Positions 42,817 through 52,786 of a stretch of 64,000 nt of DNA are shown here, piece by piece. The notes below the pieces were generated by a model. It searched no databases and was not told the DNA's origin. It worked only from the letters and a program-made list of their open reading frames with translations. The translations under genes were made by a program, and so were the position numbers. This DNA is from Micromonospora sp. CP22. GTDB lineage: Bacteria; Actinomycetota; Actinomycetes; Mycobacteriales; Micromonosporaceae. Each line of letters starts with the position of its first letter. The first letter of the stretch is position 1. The stretch covers positions 391,917 through 455,916 of the forward strand of contig NZ_VCJO01000004.1 in assembly GCF_009712475.1 (NCBI RefSeq), given 5' to 3'.

Positions 42817-42877
42817 TCGGGGATGTTGCTGCCTCGACCCAGCTCTGAGGCAGCAACTTCGGGGATGTTGCTGCCTC
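42817..42877. repeat. Duplicated 19-base block and hairpin
   Basis: TCGGGGATGTTGCTGCCTC occurs at 42817 and again at 42859. The second copy forms a perfect hairpin with GAGGCAGCAAC (42847-42857) and GTTGCTGCCTC (42867-42877), loop TTCGGGGAT. It lies between the convergent GntR and mshC genes and can terminate both. The upstream tandem repeat could compete for pairing with the first copy. Confidence 0.85.
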
Positions 42878-42900
42878 ACTCGCCCGGCAGCGCGAGGGCG

Positions 42901-42960
42901 CGCGGGAGCGCGGCGCGCGGGAGCGCGGCGCGCGGGAGCGCGGCGCGCGGGAGCGCGGGT
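42901..42960. repeat. 15-base tandem repeat, four copies
   Basis: CGCGGGAGCGCGGCG repeated three times exactly and a fourth time with changes at the end. The array runs up to the mshC stop codon. Confidence 0.9.
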
Positions 42961-44198
42961 TAGAGGCGGATGCCGAGGAGGGCGTCTAGGGTTTCGGCGA
43001 ACAGGCGTGGGGCGGCCGGGTCCTCGTCGGCTCCGGCGAGGGTCTGCTCGGCCCAGGCGTCGACGAGCCGCAGGGCGCCCGGCGTGTCCAGATCGTCGGC
43101 GAGTCGTTCGCGTACGCCGGCCAGGAACGCCGACCCGGACGGCCCGGCGGTGGCGGCGGCGGCCCGCCGCCAGCGGTCCAGCCGGTGCTCGGCGGCGGTG
43201 AGCAGGTCGTCGGTCCAGGTCCGGTCGGCGCGGTAGTGGCCGGAGAGCAACGCCAGCCGCACCGCCATCGGATCGACCCGGTCGGCCCGCAGTCGGGACA
43301 CGAAGACCAGGTTGCCCCGGGACTTGGACATCTTCTCGCCGTCCAGCCCGATCATGCCGGCGTGCACGTAGTGGCTGGCGAAGGGCGCCACACCGGTCAG
43401 CCGCTCGGCGTGCGCGGCGGAGCACTCGTGGTGCGGGAAGAGCAGGTCGTTGCCGCCGCCCTGCACGTCGATGGTGGCGCCGAGCAGCCCGAGGGCGATC
43501 ACCGCGCACTCGATGTGCCAACCCGGTCGCCCGGGGCCGAGGTCACCGCCGGGCCAGGACGGTTCGTCGTCGCGGGCGCCGCGCCACAGCAGCGGGTCCA
43601 GCGGGTCGCGCTTGCCGGCGCGGTCCGGGTCGCCGCCGCGCTCGGGGAAGATCTCCAGCATCTCCGCCCGGGAGAGGTTGGACTCGTAGCCGAAGTTCGG
43701 TGCGGCCGAGATGTCGAAGTAGACGTCGCCGGTGCCGTCGTCGAGGCGGTACGCGGCACCGTCCTTGAGCAGCACCAGCACTTTCTCGGCGATGTCCGGG
43801 ATCGACTCCACCGCGCCGACGTAGTGGGCCGGCGGGATGATCCGCAGCGTCTCCATGTCCTCCCGGAACAGCGCCGTCTCCCGCATCGCCAGGACCTTCC
43901 AGTCCTCGCGGTCACGTTCGGCCCGTTCCAGCAGCGGGTCGTCGATGTCGGTGACGTTCTGCACGTACCGGACCTCGTGGCCGGCGTCGCGCCACATCCG
44001 CTGCACCAGGTCAAAGGTGATCATGGTGGCGGCGTGACCGAGGTGGGTGGCGTCGTACGGGGTGATGCCACAGACGTACATGGTGGCGGTGCCGTCCGGC
44101 TCGCTCGGTCGCACGCTCTGCCGTGCCGAGTCGAACAACCTCAGCGGCTCGCTCCTGCCCGGCAGCCGCGGCACCTCATGCCCCACCCATGACTCCAT
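42960..44198 (-). CDS. mshC: Mycothiol biosynthesis cysteine ligase MshC
   Basis: A 412-residue cysteinyl-tRNA-synthetase paralogue that joins cysteine to glucosaminyl-inositol in mycothiol synthesis. Motifs are [18 protein letters not shown] (HIGH region with the zinc-binding Cys), [35 protein letters not shown] and [11 protein letters not shown]. Mycothiol is limited to actinobacteria, which supports the taxonomic call. Length fits MshC and is shorter than CysS. It is followed by a repeat-rich 3' region. Confidence 0.95.
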   Translation of the reverse strand: MESWVGHEVPRLPGRSEPLRLFDSARQSVRPSEPDGTATMYVCGITPYDATHLGHAATMITFDLVQRMWRDAGHEVRYVQNVTDIDDPLLERAERDREDWKVLAMRETALFREDMETLRIIPPAHYVGAVESIPDIAEKVLVLLKDGAAYRLDDGTGDVYFDISAAPNFGYESNLSRAEMLEIFPERGGDPDRAGKRDPLDPLLWRGARDDEPSWPGGDLGPGRPGWHIECAVIALGLLGATIDVQGGGNDLLFPHHECSAAHAERLTGVAPFASHYVHAGMIGLDGEKMSKSRGNLVFVSRLRADRVDPMAVRLALLSGHYRADRTWTDDLLTAAEHRLDRWRRAAAATAGPSGSAFLAGVRERLADDLDTPGALRLVDAWAEQTLAGADEDPAAPRLFAETLDALLGIRL

Positions 44199-44263
44199 GT
44201 CCGCCAGCCTAACCAGCCGTTGGGCGACGTCACCCGGCCCCGCAAGTGATCAACGCGACAGCG

Positions 44264-45082
44264 TCAGATCGGCGGCCAGGGCACCGCCGGCCAGTCCGGT
44301 GACGGCTGCGGGAAGCGACAGCTGGCGCACAGTCGGTCGACCCGGGCGGCCAGCTCGGCGATCTCACCGAGGGTGAGGTGCTCGGTCAGCTCGTCACCGA
44401 GGCCGCCGGCGAGCTGACCGGACAGGCGGCCGAGCATGTCTACCGCGTCGTCCGGCAGCGGTCGGCCGGCCCAACCCCAGAGCACCGTCCGCAGCTTCTC
44501 CTCGACGTGGAAGCTCACCCCGTGGTCGACCCCGTAGATCCGGTCGTCGGGGCCACACAGGACATGGCCGCCCTTGCGGTCCGCGTTGTTGATCACCGCG
44601 TCGAGCACCGCGAGCCGGGCCAGCCGTGGGTCGTCGGCGTGGCCGAGGGCGTACGCGGTGCCGTCGTCGTCGCGGGCCGCCGCGATCGGGAACCAGCGGG
44701 GCGGCAGCGCGTCGGCCGGCACGAACCCGACCAGCGGCTCGGCGTCGGGCGGCTGGTCGATCCAGAGCTGGCAGGAGCCGGGACCGAACGGCCCGTCCCG
44801 CAGCACCGTCGGCGGCACCAGCTCCCACCCGGTGGCCTCGGAGACCAGGTAGGCGGCCACCTCCCGACCGGCCAGCGTGCCGTCCGGGAAGTCCCACAGC
44901 GGTCGCTCCCCGCGCACCGGCTTGTACACGCACCGCGCCGACATCCCGTCCAGCGTCAACACCCCACGCAGGGTGGTGTTCGACGCGTCGACGAGCCGCC
45001 CTTCGACGGTCAACTCACCGTCGCGCAGCAGGCGCAGCGCGGCACCCCCGTCGCGTCGGGGAGCCACACCGGACGAGGTCAC
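44264..45082 (-). CDS. SCO1664 family protein (lipid-kinase-like fold)
   Basis: A 272-residue protein of the SCO1664 family, distantly related to phosphatidylinositol 3-/4-kinases. Relevant segments are MSARCVYKPVRGERPLWDFP (nucleotide lysine), GREVAAYLVSEATGWELVPP, LAVLDAVINNADRKGGHVL (catalytic loop) and IYGVDHGVSFH (metal motif). The substrate is unknown in bacteria. The GTG start lies inside the stop of the DUF3090 gene (GTGA). The two genes are almost always paired in actinobacteria. Confidence 0.88.
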   Translation of the reverse strand: MTSSGVAPRRDGGAALRLLRDGELTVEGRLVDASNTTLRGVLTLDGMSARCVYKPVRGERPLWDFPDGTLAGREVAAYLVSEATGWELVPPTVLRDGPFGPGSCQLWIDQPPDAEPLVGFVPADALPPRWFPIAAARDDDGTAYALGHADDPRLARLAVLDAVINNADRKGGHVLCGPDDRIYGVDHGVSFHVEEKLRTVLWGWAGRPLPDDAVDMLGRLSGQLAGGLGDELTEHLTLGEIAELAARVDRLCASCRFPQPSPDWPAVPWPPI

Positions 45083-45657
45083 CGGTGGTAGCCGTTGTTC
45101 CGGGGGCAGAGGTGGCCGGCGGGGTCGAGGGGCTGGCCGCACAGCGGGCAGGGCGGACGACCCGCGTTGACCACGCGCCGGGCCCGCTCGATGAACGCGC
45201 GGGTCGCCTCGGGGGTCAGCCGGACCCGGAGCCGGTCGAGATCCTCGTCGGGCTCGACGTCGTCGGGCTCGTCGTCCTCTTCCGCCTCGCCGAGCTCGAT
45301 CTCGGTCTCCGCCTCGCCGACGGCGATCGCCTCGATCACCACGGTCGCGGTGTCCGCGTCGAAGGCCAGGCCCAGGGTGCCGACCCGGAACTCCTCGTCG
45401 ACCGGGGTCTCCAACGGGTCGTTGTCACCGACCGGGACGGTGGCGTCCGGCAGCTCCACACCGAACCGACGCTGGGCCTCGGTGAGCAGTTCCTCCAGCT
45501 TCTCGGCGAGCAGGGAGACCTGGACCTTCTCCAGCGCGACGCTGACCAGCCGGCCACCGCCGCGCGCCTGGAGGAAGAACGTGCGCTCCCCCGGCGGCCC
45601 GACGGTCCCGGCGACGAACCGCTCCGGCGGTTCGAAGGCGTGCACCTGGTGGGTCAT
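45079..45657 (-). CDS. DUF3090 family protein
   Basis: A 192-residue protein of DUF3090. N-terminal strands (HQVHAFEPPERFVAGTVG, TFFLQARGGGRLVSVALE) lead to a helix (LAEKLEELLTEAQRRFG) and a very acidic centre (EIELGEAEEDDEPDD). The C terminus has a Cys4-like zinc site (CPLCGQPLDPAGHLC). It is the upstream partner of the SCO1664-family gene and overlaps it by 4 bases. Function is unknown. Confidence 0.9.
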   Translation of the reverse strand: MTHQVHAFEPPERFVAGTVGPPGERTFFLQARGGGRLVSVALEKVQVSLLAEKLEELLTEAQRRFGVELPDATVPVGDNDPLETPVDEEFRVGTLGLAFDADTATVVIEAIAVGEAETEIELGEAEEDDEPDDVEPDEDLDRLRVRLTPEATRAFIERARRVVNAGRPPCPLCGQPLDPAGHLCPRNNGYHR

Positions 45658-45742
45658 ACCCTCGACCCTATCCGGCGGCCCCACACAGCGAGTACCCCAC
45701 CGACCCGAATCGCGACGCCCGACGGCGCGGGCGTCCGGCGGC

Positions 45743-46447
45743 TCACCGGGACGCTCCCGCGCCGCCACCTACCGCGGCGTCCGAGTCCGTCGACCGGCCG
45801 GCTCGCCGTCGCCGTTTACCGGGCGGCGGCACCAGGCCGGCCAGGTCACCGCCGACGTCGTTGAGCCGGATCAGGAAGGGACGCAGGGGGGTGTAGCGGA
45901 TCGCGGTCACCGACGCCGGGTCCACCACGATCCGCTGGAAGAGATCCAGGTGTACGCCGAGGGCGTCGGCGACGATGGCCTTGATCACGTCACCGTGGCT
46001 GCACGCCAGCCAGACCGCCTCGGGGCCGTGCTCGGCGGTCAGCCGGGCGTCCCAGGCGCGTACCGCCGCGACCGCGCGGGCCGCCATCTGCGCCATCGCC
46101 TCCCCGTCGGGGAAGACCGCCGCGCTGGGGTGCTGCTGCACCACCGGCCAGAGCGGCTCCTTGGCCAGCTTCTTCAGCGGCTGCCCCTCCCAGCTGCCGT
46201 ACCCGCACTCGATCAGACCGTCGTCCACCACCGGCGTGACCTGGGGCAGGGCCAGCTCCAGGGTCTGCCGGCAGCGGATCAGCGGGCTGGTCACCACGGC
46301 CGCCAGCGGCACCGTGCGCAACCGCTCACCGACCGCGGTGGCCTGGGTGCGGCCGGTCTCGTCCAGTTCGACGGGCTGCCGACCGGCCAGACCACCGTCG
46401 GCGTTCGCGGTGGTCCGGCCGTGCCGTAGGAGCAGAAGTGTCGCCAC
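45743..46447 (-). CDS. Histidine phosphatase superfamily protein (MSMEG_4193-type phosphomutase)
   Basis: A 234-residue phosphoglycerate mutase-like protein. The phospho-acceptor motif is LLLRHGRTTANADG, with R in TSPLIRCRQT, E in GLIECGYGSWEG and the second His in ACSHGD. The C-terminal 30 residues are Arg/Ser-rich. I recognise the MSMEG_4193 family, which is linked with SCO1664/DUF3090 neighbours in actinobacteria. The GTG giving VATLLLLRHG is the preferred start. Other GTGs lie 6 and 9 bases upstream. The substrate is unknown. Confidence 0.85.
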   Translation of the reverse strand: MATLLLLRHGRTTANADGGLAGRQPVELDETGRTQATAVGERLRTVPLAAVVTSPLIRCRQTLELALPQVTPVVDDGLIECGYGSWEGQPLKKLAKEPLWPVVQQHPSAAVFPDGEAMAQMAARAVAAVRAWDARLTAEHGPEAVWLACSHGDVIKAIVADALGVHLDLFQRIVVDPASVTAIRYTPLRPFLIRLNDVGGDLAGLVPPPGKRRRRAGRSTDSDAAVGGGAGASR

Positions 46448-46543
46448 CCGCACCACCCTAGTGCGGTGGTTCACCACCGTCGGCGGTGTCGCGGCGAGGC
46501 CCGCCGCGCCCAACTCCCGGCGGTACCGGCCGCACCCGTACGC

Positions 46544-47380
46544 TCAGGTGGCGCTGATGGTGCCGGTCAGCAGCAGGGCCAGTACGAGGGTGCCGACCGC
46601 GACCCGGTACAGCACGAAGACGTACAGGGTGTGGTGCGCGACGTAGCGCAGCAGCCAGGCGATGGCCGCGTAGCCGACCCCGAACGCGATGAGCGTGGCC
46701 ACGACCATCTGCGCGACCGTCGGCACCGACGTGCCGGGTGCCGCCGGTTCGAAGACGTCGCCCAGGCTGAACACCCCGGACATCACCACCGCCGGAATGG
46801 CCAGCAGGAACGAGTAGCGGGCCGCCGTCTCCCGGGTGAGGTTCAGGAACAGGCCGAAGCTGAGGGTGGCCCCGGAGCGGGACACGCCGGGGATGAGCGC
46901 CAGCGACTGGGCGAAACCCATCACCACACCGTCGCGCATCCGGAAGTCCCGCAGGGTCCGGGTCTGCCGACCCCAGTACTCGGCGAACGCCAGCACGAAG
47001 GCGAACACGATCAGGGTGGTGGCCACCACCCACAGGTTGCGGGCGGTCTCCCGGATCTGGTCCTTGAACAGGAAACCGAGCGCGCCGATCGGGATCGAAC
47101 CGACGATCACGTACCAGCCCATGCGGTAGTCCAGGCTGGAACGGACGGACTTGTCCCAGATGCCCACCACCCAGGTGCGGCCGATCCGCCAGATGTCCTT
47201 GGCGAAGTACAGCAGGACCGCAGCCTCGGTGCCCAGCTGGGTGACCGCGGTGAAGGACGCGCCGGCGTCCCGCTCGAAGAAGATCGCCGAGGTGATCCGC
47301 AGGTGCCCCGACGAGCTGACCGGGAGGAACTCGGTCAGGCCCTGGACGATGCCCAGGACGATGGCTTCGATCCAGGTCAC
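46544..47380 (-). CDS. uppP: Undecaprenyl-diphosphatase
   Basis: A 278-residue polytopic membrane enzyme (BacA family) that recycles undecaprenyl diphosphate for peptidoglycan synthesis and gives bacitracin resistance. The two active-site boxes are present: [14 protein letters not shown] near residue 20 and [13 protein letters not shown] near 167. About eight hydrophobic segments follow. It overlaps the upstream oxidoreductase gene by 4 bases (ATGA), so they form an operon. Confidence 0.95.
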   Translation of the reverse strand: MTWIEAIVLGIVQGLTEFLPVSSSGHLRITSAIFFERDAGASFTAVTQLGTEAAVLLYFAKDIWRIGRTWVVGIWDKSVRSSLDYRMGWYVIVGSIPIGALGFLFKDQIRETARNLWVVATTLIVFAFVLAFAEYWGRQTRTLRDFRMRDGVVMGFAQSLALIPGVSRSGATLSFGLFLNLTRETAARYSFLLAIPAVVMSGVFSLGDVFEPAAPGTSVPTVAQMVVATLIAFGVGYAAIAWLLRYVAHHTLYVFVLYRVAVGTLVLALLLTGTISAT

Positions 47381-48429
47381 TCCCCGACTCCCGAGAGGTC
47401 CAGCGCCTCGGCGACGGTCCGCAGGGTCTGCACGCCGGTGTCACGGTCGGCGGCGAAGAGGTTCACCGACAGGGTGGTGACCCCGGCCTCGGCGTACTCG
47501 CGCAGCCGGTCGGCGATGCGCTCCTTCGGGCCGAGCAGCGACGTCCGGTCGATGAACTCCATCGGCACGGCTGCCGCCGCGTCGCGCTGCCGCTTGGCCA
47601 GGTAGAGCTCCTGCACCTCGCGGGCCGCGTCGCCGTAGCCCATCCGGGTGGCCAACTGGTTGTAGAAGTTCTGCTTACGGCTGCCCATGCCACCGACGTA
47701 CAGCGCCGCGTACCAGCGGACCAGCTCGGCGCAGGAGTCCAGGTCGTCGCCGACCACGACCGGCACCGACGGCACCACGTCGAAGCCGGCCAGCTCCTTG
47801 CCGACCTTGGCCCGGCCGGCGCGGACCGCGGCGAGCTGCTCCTCGGCGAACTCGGGGGCGTAGAAGACGGCCAGCCAGCCGTCGGCGATCTCACCGGCCA
47901 GTTCCAGGTTCTTCGGACCGACCGCCGCGAGGTAGATCGGGATGTGCTCGCGCGGCGGGTGGAAGCCCAGCCGCAGCGCCTTACCGGGACCGTCGGGCAG
48001 CGGGAGCTGGTAGAACTCGCCGTCGTAGGCGACCTCCTTGCGGGCCACCGCCAGCTTCACGATGTCCACGTACTCCCGGGTGCGGGCCAGCGGCTTGCCG
48101 AACCGCACACCGTGCCAGCCCTCGGAGACCTGCGGGCCGGAGACGCCCAGGCCGAGCCGGAACCGGCCGCCGGAGAGCGAGTCGATGGTCGCCGCGGTCA
48201 TCGCGGTCATCGCGGGCGTCCGAGCCGGGATCTGCATCACCGCGCTGCCGATGTCGATCCGCTCGGTCTGCCCGGCCATCCAGGAGAGCATGCTCGGCGA
48301 GTCCGAGCCGTACGCCTCCGCCGCCCACACCACCGAGTAGCCGAGCCGGTCGGCCTCCTGGGCCATGGCCAGGTGATTCGCCGGGGTGCTCCAGGCTGTC
48401 TGGTATCCGAGGTTAAGCCCGAGTCGCAC
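47377..48429 (-). CDS. F420-type LLM class oxidoreductase
   Basis: A 350-residue luciferase-like monooxygenase fold protein. Segments [81 protein letters not shown] and [20 protein letters not shown] match the F420-dependent subfamily common in actinobacteria. The GTG start after GGGGGAGG was chosen over an in-frame ATG 39 bases upstream, which would leave a non-conserved extension. The substrate is unknown. It is cotranscribed with uppP. Confidence 0.9.
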   Translation of the reverse strand: MRLGLNLGYQTAWSTPANHLAMAQEADRLGYSVVWAAEAYGSDSPSMLSWMAGQTERIDIGSAVMQIPARTPAMTAMTAATIDSLSGGRFRLGLGVSGPQVSEGWHGVRFGKPLARTREYVDIVKLAVARKEVAYDGEFYQLPLPDGPGKALRLGFHPPREHIPIYLAAVGPKNLELAGEIADGWLAVFYAPEFAEEQLAAVRAGRAKVGKELAGFDVVPSVPVVVGDDLDSCAELVRWYAALYVGGMGSRKQNFYNQLATRMGYGDAAREVQELYLAKRQRDAAAAVPMEFIDRTSLLGPKERIADRLREYAEAGVTTLSVNLFAADRDTGVQTLRTVAEALDLSGVGE

Positions 48430-48596
48430 GAAGTCCTCCCCCATCCGCAGTCGCATCAGGTTACGCAATGTCGGTGGCAGGGACGATCACCGGCTCACCC
48501 GAGTCTCCGACCCGGACGAGCATGAACACGAACCGGCGGGCAGACTTGACGGGAGCGAGGATATCGGTCCGGCCCTGTTCGAAATAAGGTTCACCC

Positions 48597-49568
48597 ATGC
48601 AGCAGCGACCGCTCGGCCGAAGCGGGCTGGCGGTTTCCCGGCTCGCGCTCGGCACCATGACGTGGGGCCGGGACACCGACGCCGACGACGCGGCCGCGCA
48701 ACTGAAGAGTTACCTGGACGCCGGTGGCAACCTGATCGACACCGCCGACGTGTACGGCGACGGCGACGCCGAGTCGGTGATCGGCTCACTGCTGGGCACC
48801 CTGGTGCCCCGCGAGGAGCTGTTGATCGCGACGAAGGCCGGGCTCCGGCCGGGTGGCGGCCGCCGCCGGGACGGCTCCCGGGGGCACCTGTTGCGCACCC
48901 TGGACGCCTCACTGCGGCGCCTGGGCACCGATTACGTCGACCTGTTCCAGGTGCACGGCTACGACCCGCAGACCCCGCTGGAGGAGACTCTCGCGGCACT
49001 GGACCACGCGGTGGCCAGTGGTCGGGTGCGGTACGTCGGGGTGTCGAACTTCTCCGGCTGGCAGACCGCTCGGGCGGCGGCCTGGCAGGCGGCCTGGCCG
49101 GGCCGGGCGCCGGTGGTGGCCGCGCAGGTGGAGTACTCGTTGCTGGAGCGGGGGGTGGAGCGGGAGGTGCTGCCCGCCTGCGAGGCGCTCGGGCTGGGTG
49201 TGTTGCCCTGGTCGCCGTTGGGTCGGGGGGTGCTCACCGGCAAGTACCGCCACGGCCGCCCGGCGGACTCCCGGGCGGTATCGCCGCATTTCGAGCGGTT
49301 CGTCGCCACCTACCTGGAGCCGCGCTGCTCCAGCATCGTGGAGGCGGTGGCCACGGCGGCGGGCGGCCTCGGTGTCTCCCCGCTGGAGGTGGCGCTGGCC
49401 TGGATCCGGGACCGGCCGGGGGTGACCGCGCCGATTCTCGGCGCGCGCACCTCGGGGCAGCTGCTCGGGGCGCTCCAGGTGGAACGGATGACCCTGCCCG
49501 ACGAGATCACCACGGCGCTGGACGACGTCTCCGCGCTGGAGGTCGGCTATCCGGAACGCGATGGTTGA
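48597..49568 (+). CDS. Aldo/keto reductase
   Basis: A 323-residue NADPH-dependent oxidoreductase with a TIM barrel. The catalytic tetrad is visible: D and Y in NLIDTADVYGDGDAE, K in LIATKAGLRP and H in DLFQVHGYDP. VSNFSGWQTA and PWSPLGRGVLTGKY are family signatures. It is divergent from the LLM oxidoreductase. The substrate is unknown. Confidence 0.93.
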   Translation: MQQRPLGRSGLAVSRLALGTMTWGRDTDADDAAAQLKSYLDAGGNLIDTADVYGDGDAESVIGSLLGTLVPREELLIATKAGLRPGGGRRRDGSRGHLLRTLDASLRRLGTDYVDLFQVHGYDPQTPLEETLAALDHAVASGRVRYVGVSNFSGWQTARAAAWQAAWPGRAPVVAAQVEYSLLERGVEREVLPACEALGLGVLPWSPLGRGVLTGKYRHGRPADSRAVSPHFERFVATYLEPRCSSIVEAVATAAGGLGVSPLEVALAWIRDRPGVTAPILGARTSGQLLGALQVERMTLPDEITTALDDVSALEVGYPERDG

Positions 49569-49621
49569 GCGTCACCCGGCGAAGGGTGGCGCCGGGGCTC
49601 GCCGCTGGGCAGCATAGGCCC

Positions 49622-49813
49622 ATGGACTACGAATACGCGCCGCTGCGGTTGCCGCCGAACGTCGACCGGTTGACCGCCGCGGCGCAGCTGGCGATCCAGG
49701 CCGAGTACTCCGGTTGGGAACTGGCCCGGGTGCGGCTGTTCCGGGACGGCACGCGGCAGGTGATGCTGCGCCGTCGACGGGTCAACCAGCCGCAGCCGGG
49801 CCTGTCGTACTGA
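49622..49813 (+). CDS. DUF5703 family protein
   Basis: A 63-residue actinobacterial protein: MDYEYAPLRLPPNVDRLTAA, EYSGWELARVRLFRDGTRQV and MLRRRRVNQPQPGLSY. This matches the DUF5703 family and its normal size. Function is unknown. It follows the aldo/keto reductase on the same strand by 53 bases. Confidence 0.85.
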   Translation: MDYEYAPLRLPPNVDRLTAAAQLAIQAEYSGWELARVRLFRDGTRQVMLRRRRVNQPQPGLSY

Positions 49814-49931
49814 GCCCCGCCGCCGCGCCGGTCGTGCCGGGACTCAGCCGCCGGGCCGGTCGGACCGGAACCACGGCCGGGCGCCGACCGGGAGCGGTCG
49901 AGCCGGCCCCGGTCGGCGTACCGTCACCCGG

Positions 49932-50585
49932 TCAGTGCACGTGGTCGTGCTCGTCGTCGAGTTCCAGGAACGGGTGCTCGTCGAGGCGACCGACCAGCCG
50001 GTCGTCGGGGCCCGGCTGGAACGGACCCACCGGGTCGTCGTCGGCGAAGGACTCCAGGTCGACCGGGGTGCCGACCTCGCTGACCATCACCACACCGTCG
50101 AGCGGCTCCAGTTCCGGCACGTCGAGCGCGCCGAGTGACCCGTCGCCGCTCTGCAGCAGTTCCAGCACCGCCTCGCCGACACCCTCCACCGGCGGCACCT
50201 CCTCGTCGCCGGGTACGCCCTCCCGGCGGGCCGCCTCGGCGACCCGGATCAGCGCGGAGACGCTTGGCACCCGGTAGTCACGACGCTGCCGTACGGAGAT
50301 CACCTGCGGGTGCGGGTCGGTCGGCTCGGGCCCCTCGCCACCGCCGAACCGCTGGTCGGCCTCGTCCGGGTCGATGGAGTCGACGTCCCACGGGGTGACC
50401 TCGCCGAAGGCGTCCATGAGTTGCTCGTCGTAGGCGAACGACGCGTTGTTCAGCGCGACGTACGCCTGCCAGACGTCGTCGTCGTCGATCCGGCCCTGCG
50501 CGGCCCGGACGGCGGCGAGATGGTGACGGGCCGCTTCGATCACGCGCTCGAGGGCGGCGTCCAGCTCAGCGTGCTGGTCGGTCAT
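49932..50585 (-). CDS. Conserved acidic protein, unknown
   Basis: A 217-residue acidic protein. An N-terminal helical part (ELDAALERVIEAARHHLAAV, then DDDVWQAYVALNNASFAYDE) leads to a middle stretch (VISVRQRRDYRVPSVSALIR) and an acidic C terminus ending in ELDDEHDHVH. Such proteins recur in Micromonosporaceae without a named family. The ATG follows GGGGAC. It lies downstream of the peptidase gene on the same strand, with a hairpin between them. Confidence 0.75.
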   Translation of the reverse strand: MTDQHAELDAALERVIEAARHHLAAVRAAQGRIDDDDVWQAYVALNNASFAYDEQLMDAFGEVTPWDVDSIDPDEADQRFGGGEGPEPTDPHPQVISVRQRRDYRVPSVSALIRVAEAARREGVPGDEEVPPVEGVGEAVLELLQSGDGSLGALDVPELEPLDGVVMVSEVGTPVDLESFADDDPVGPFQPGPDDRLVGRLDEHPFLELDDEHDHVH

Positions 50586-50646
50586 GTGAGGCGTCCCCTT
50601 CACGAAGAATCCAGGATGTCGCGTCCACGGACGCGAAACAGTAGAT

Positions 50647-50668
50647 CCGGCGTCCGACCGGACGCCGG
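50647..50668 (-). terminator. Hairpin after the M20 peptidase gene
   Basis: Arms CCGGCGTCCG and CGGACGCCGG around a 2-base centre, adjacent to the peptidase stop codon. A similar palindrome, TCGCGTCC-AC-GGACGCGA, lies at 50619-50636. Together they probably end transcription. Confidence 0.6.
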
Positions 50669-51997
50669 TCAACAGGTACGCAGGAACCGGTCGAGAACCC
50701 GCACGCCGAACTGTAGTCCGTCCACCGGGACGCGCTCGTCGATGCCGTGGAACAGCGCCGAGAAGTTCAGGTCGGCCGGCAGCCGCAGTGGGGCGAACCC
50801 GAAGCAGCGGATGCCCAGCTGCGAGAACGCCTTCGCGTCGGTGCCACCGGAGAGCATGTAGGGCACCGGACGGGCTCCCGGGTCCTCGGCCCGTAGTGCG
50901 GCGGACATCGCCGCGACCAGTTCACCGTCGAAGGTGGTCTCCAGCGCCGGTTGCCGCTGGATGTACTCGATGGCGATGTCCGGGCCGATCAGCTCACGCA
51001 GCTGCTGCTCCAGCAGCTGCGACTGGCCGGGCAGGCTGCGGCAGTCGATGGTGGCGCTGGCCCGGCCGGGGATGACGTTGTCCTTGTAGCCGGCGGCGAG
51101 CCGGGTCGGATTGGCGGTGTTGCGGATGGTGGCGCCGATGATGTTGGCGATCGGGCCGAGCTTGGCGATGGCCGCCTCCGGGTCGTCCGGGTCCAGCTCG
51201 ATGCCGAGCACCTCGGAGACCTCCTCCAGGAAGGCTCGTACGGTGTCGGTGACCACCACCGGGAAGCGGTGCCGGCCGATCCGGGCCACCGCCTCGGCCA
51301 GCGCGGTGACGGCGTTGTCGTCGTGCATCATCGAGCCGTGCCCCGGACGGCCCCGGGCGTGCAGCCGCAGCCAGTCGATGCCCTTCTGGGCGGTCTCGAT
51401 GAGGTAGAGCCGCCGGTCCGCGTCCACCGTGTACGAGAACCCGCCGACCTCGCCGATGGCCTCGGTGCAGCCGTCGAAGAGGTCCGGGTGTCGGGTGGTC
51501 AGGAAGTGCGCGCCGTACTCGCTGCCCGCCTCCTCGTCCGCGGTGAACGCGAGCACGATGTCCCGTGGCGGGCGTACCCCGGTGCGCTGCCAGTCGCGCA
51601 CCACCGCGAGGACCATGGCGTCGAAGTCCTTCATGTCGATGGCGCCGCGCCCCCATAGGTAGCCGTCGCGCAGCTCACCGGAGAACGGGTGCACCGACCA
51701 CTCGTCGGCGTCGGCCGGCACGACGTCCAGGTGCCCGTGCACCAGCAACGCGCCCCGGTTGGGGTCGGTGCCGGGTATCCGGGCCACCACGTTGGCCCGG
51801 CCGGGCGCGGACTCGTGGACGACCGGGGTGATGCCGACGTCGGTGAGCTTCTCCGCGACGTACTCGGCCGCGCCGCGCTCGCCGGCGCTGGTGGCGTTGT
51901 CGCCGGTGTTCGTGGTGTCGATGCGCAGCAGGTCCCGGCACAGCTCGACGACCTCGTCGGTCGGTGCGGGGAGTGCGGCGTGGGCGTCGCTCGTCAT
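50669..51997 (-). CDS. M20 family metallopeptidase
   Basis: A 442-residue dizinc hydrolase of the ArgE/DapE/carboxypeptidase G2 family. Metal ligands and the catalytic pair are present: LLVHGHLDVVPAD, WGRGAIDMKDFDAM, FTADEEAGSEYG and ALFHGIDERVP. A dimerisation domain covers residues 190-310. It hydrolyses an amide in an acylated amino acid or dipeptide, and the substrate cannot be told. It is divergent from the hemerythrin-like gene. Confidence 0.92.
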   Translation of the reverse strand: MTSDAHAALPAPTDEVVELCRDLLRIDTTNTGDNATSAGERGAAEYVAEKLTDVGITPVVHESAPGRANVVARIPGTDPNRGALLVHGHLDVVPADADEWSVHPFSGELRDGYLWGRGAIDMKDFDAMVLAVVRDWQRTGVRPPRDIVLAFTADEEAGSEYGAHFLTTRHPDLFDGCTEAIGEVGGFSYTVDADRRLYLIETAQKGIDWLRLHARGRPGHGSMMHDDNAVTALAEAVARIGRHRFPVVVTDTVRAFLEEVSEVLGIELDPDDPEAAIAKLGPIANIIGATIRNTANPTRLAAGYKDNVIPGRASATIDCRSLPGQSQLLEQQLRELIGPDIAIEYIQRQPALETTFDGELVAAMSAALRAEDPGARPVPYMLSGGTDAKAFSQLGIRCFGFAPLRLPADLNFSALFHGIDERVPVDGLQFGVRVLDRFLRTC

Positions 51998-52109
51998 CGT
52001 GCTTTCATATCAGCCCGACGTTTCGGTTCGGGTGGCCACGGGTACTGCCGCGCCTGCCCGACCCCGTCAACGTCACCCTGCCGCTGTGCCGTACGCCCAG
52101 GAGGCGACC

Positions 52110-52709
52110 ATGTCCGTCCACCTGCCGCCGCTGCCGCCCACCCCCGGGGACGAGTACCAGCCCGCCGGGCGCAGCATCGCGGACCTCGTCGCCGAGGAGC
52201 ACCGGCAGCTGCTGGAGTTGGCCCGACGGCTGACCGAGCCCGGACCGGACCCGAGGTACGGTCGCGATGTGCTGGTCGCCGCCCTGTCGCGGCACCTGTC
52301 CGGGGAGGAGCAGTACCTGCTGCCCGCCGTCCGGCACGCCGTCGAGGGCGCGAAACCTCTGGTCGACGAGGTGGTGGCCGGTGACGTCGAGTTGCTGCGG
52401 GCCCTGCGGGGGCTGACCGACGACGGGCTGCCCGACGTCGCCGCCCGGATCGAGGCGCACGCCCGTGCGGTCGACCCGCTGGTGCAGCGGCTCTGCGCGT
52501 CCGCCACCGAGGAGGAGCTGGTCCGGCTCGGCAACCGGCTGGAGATCGCCGAGGAGGCGGCACCGACCCGCCCGCACCCGGCGATCCCGCACCACGCGCC
52601 GTGGAACCGGATCGTCGAGCCGGCGGTCGGGTTGATCGACAAGGTTCGGGACGTACTCTCCGGTCGACACACGCGGTTGGACGAGCTGACCGAGCCACCA
52701 CCTCGATGA
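52110..52709 (+). CDS. Hemerythrin-like domain protein
   Basis: A 199-residue protein with an HHE-type four-helix bundle. Iron-ligand motifs are VAEEHRQLLELARRL, LSRHLSGEEQYLLPAV and AHARAVDPLVQRL. The C-terminal 55 residues (PHHAPWNRIVEPAVGLIDKV) are an extra tail found in actinobacterial members. It may bind a di-iron site and sense oxygen or nitric oxide. AGGAGG precedes the ATG. Confidence 0.85.
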   Translation: MSVHLPPLPPTPGDEYQPAGRSIADLVAEEHRQLLELARRLTEPGPDPRYGRDVLVAALSRHLSGEEQYLLPAVRHAVEGAKPLVDEVVAGDVELLRALRGLTDDGLPDVAARIEAHARAVDPLVQRLCASATEEELVRLGNRLEIAEEAAPTRPHPAIPHHAPWNRIVEPAVGLIDKVRDVLSGRHTRLDELTEPPPR

Positions 52710-52786
52710 GTTACCCACGCCACGTTCATGGTCGTTGATACGTCCGGGCACTACCGCAGGCTGCTCCGTGGCCCTACCTTCACGCT

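Noticed and set aside
42747..42960. CRISPR array
   Set aside because: The repeats are contiguous 8- and 15-base units without spacers, and there are no cas genes.
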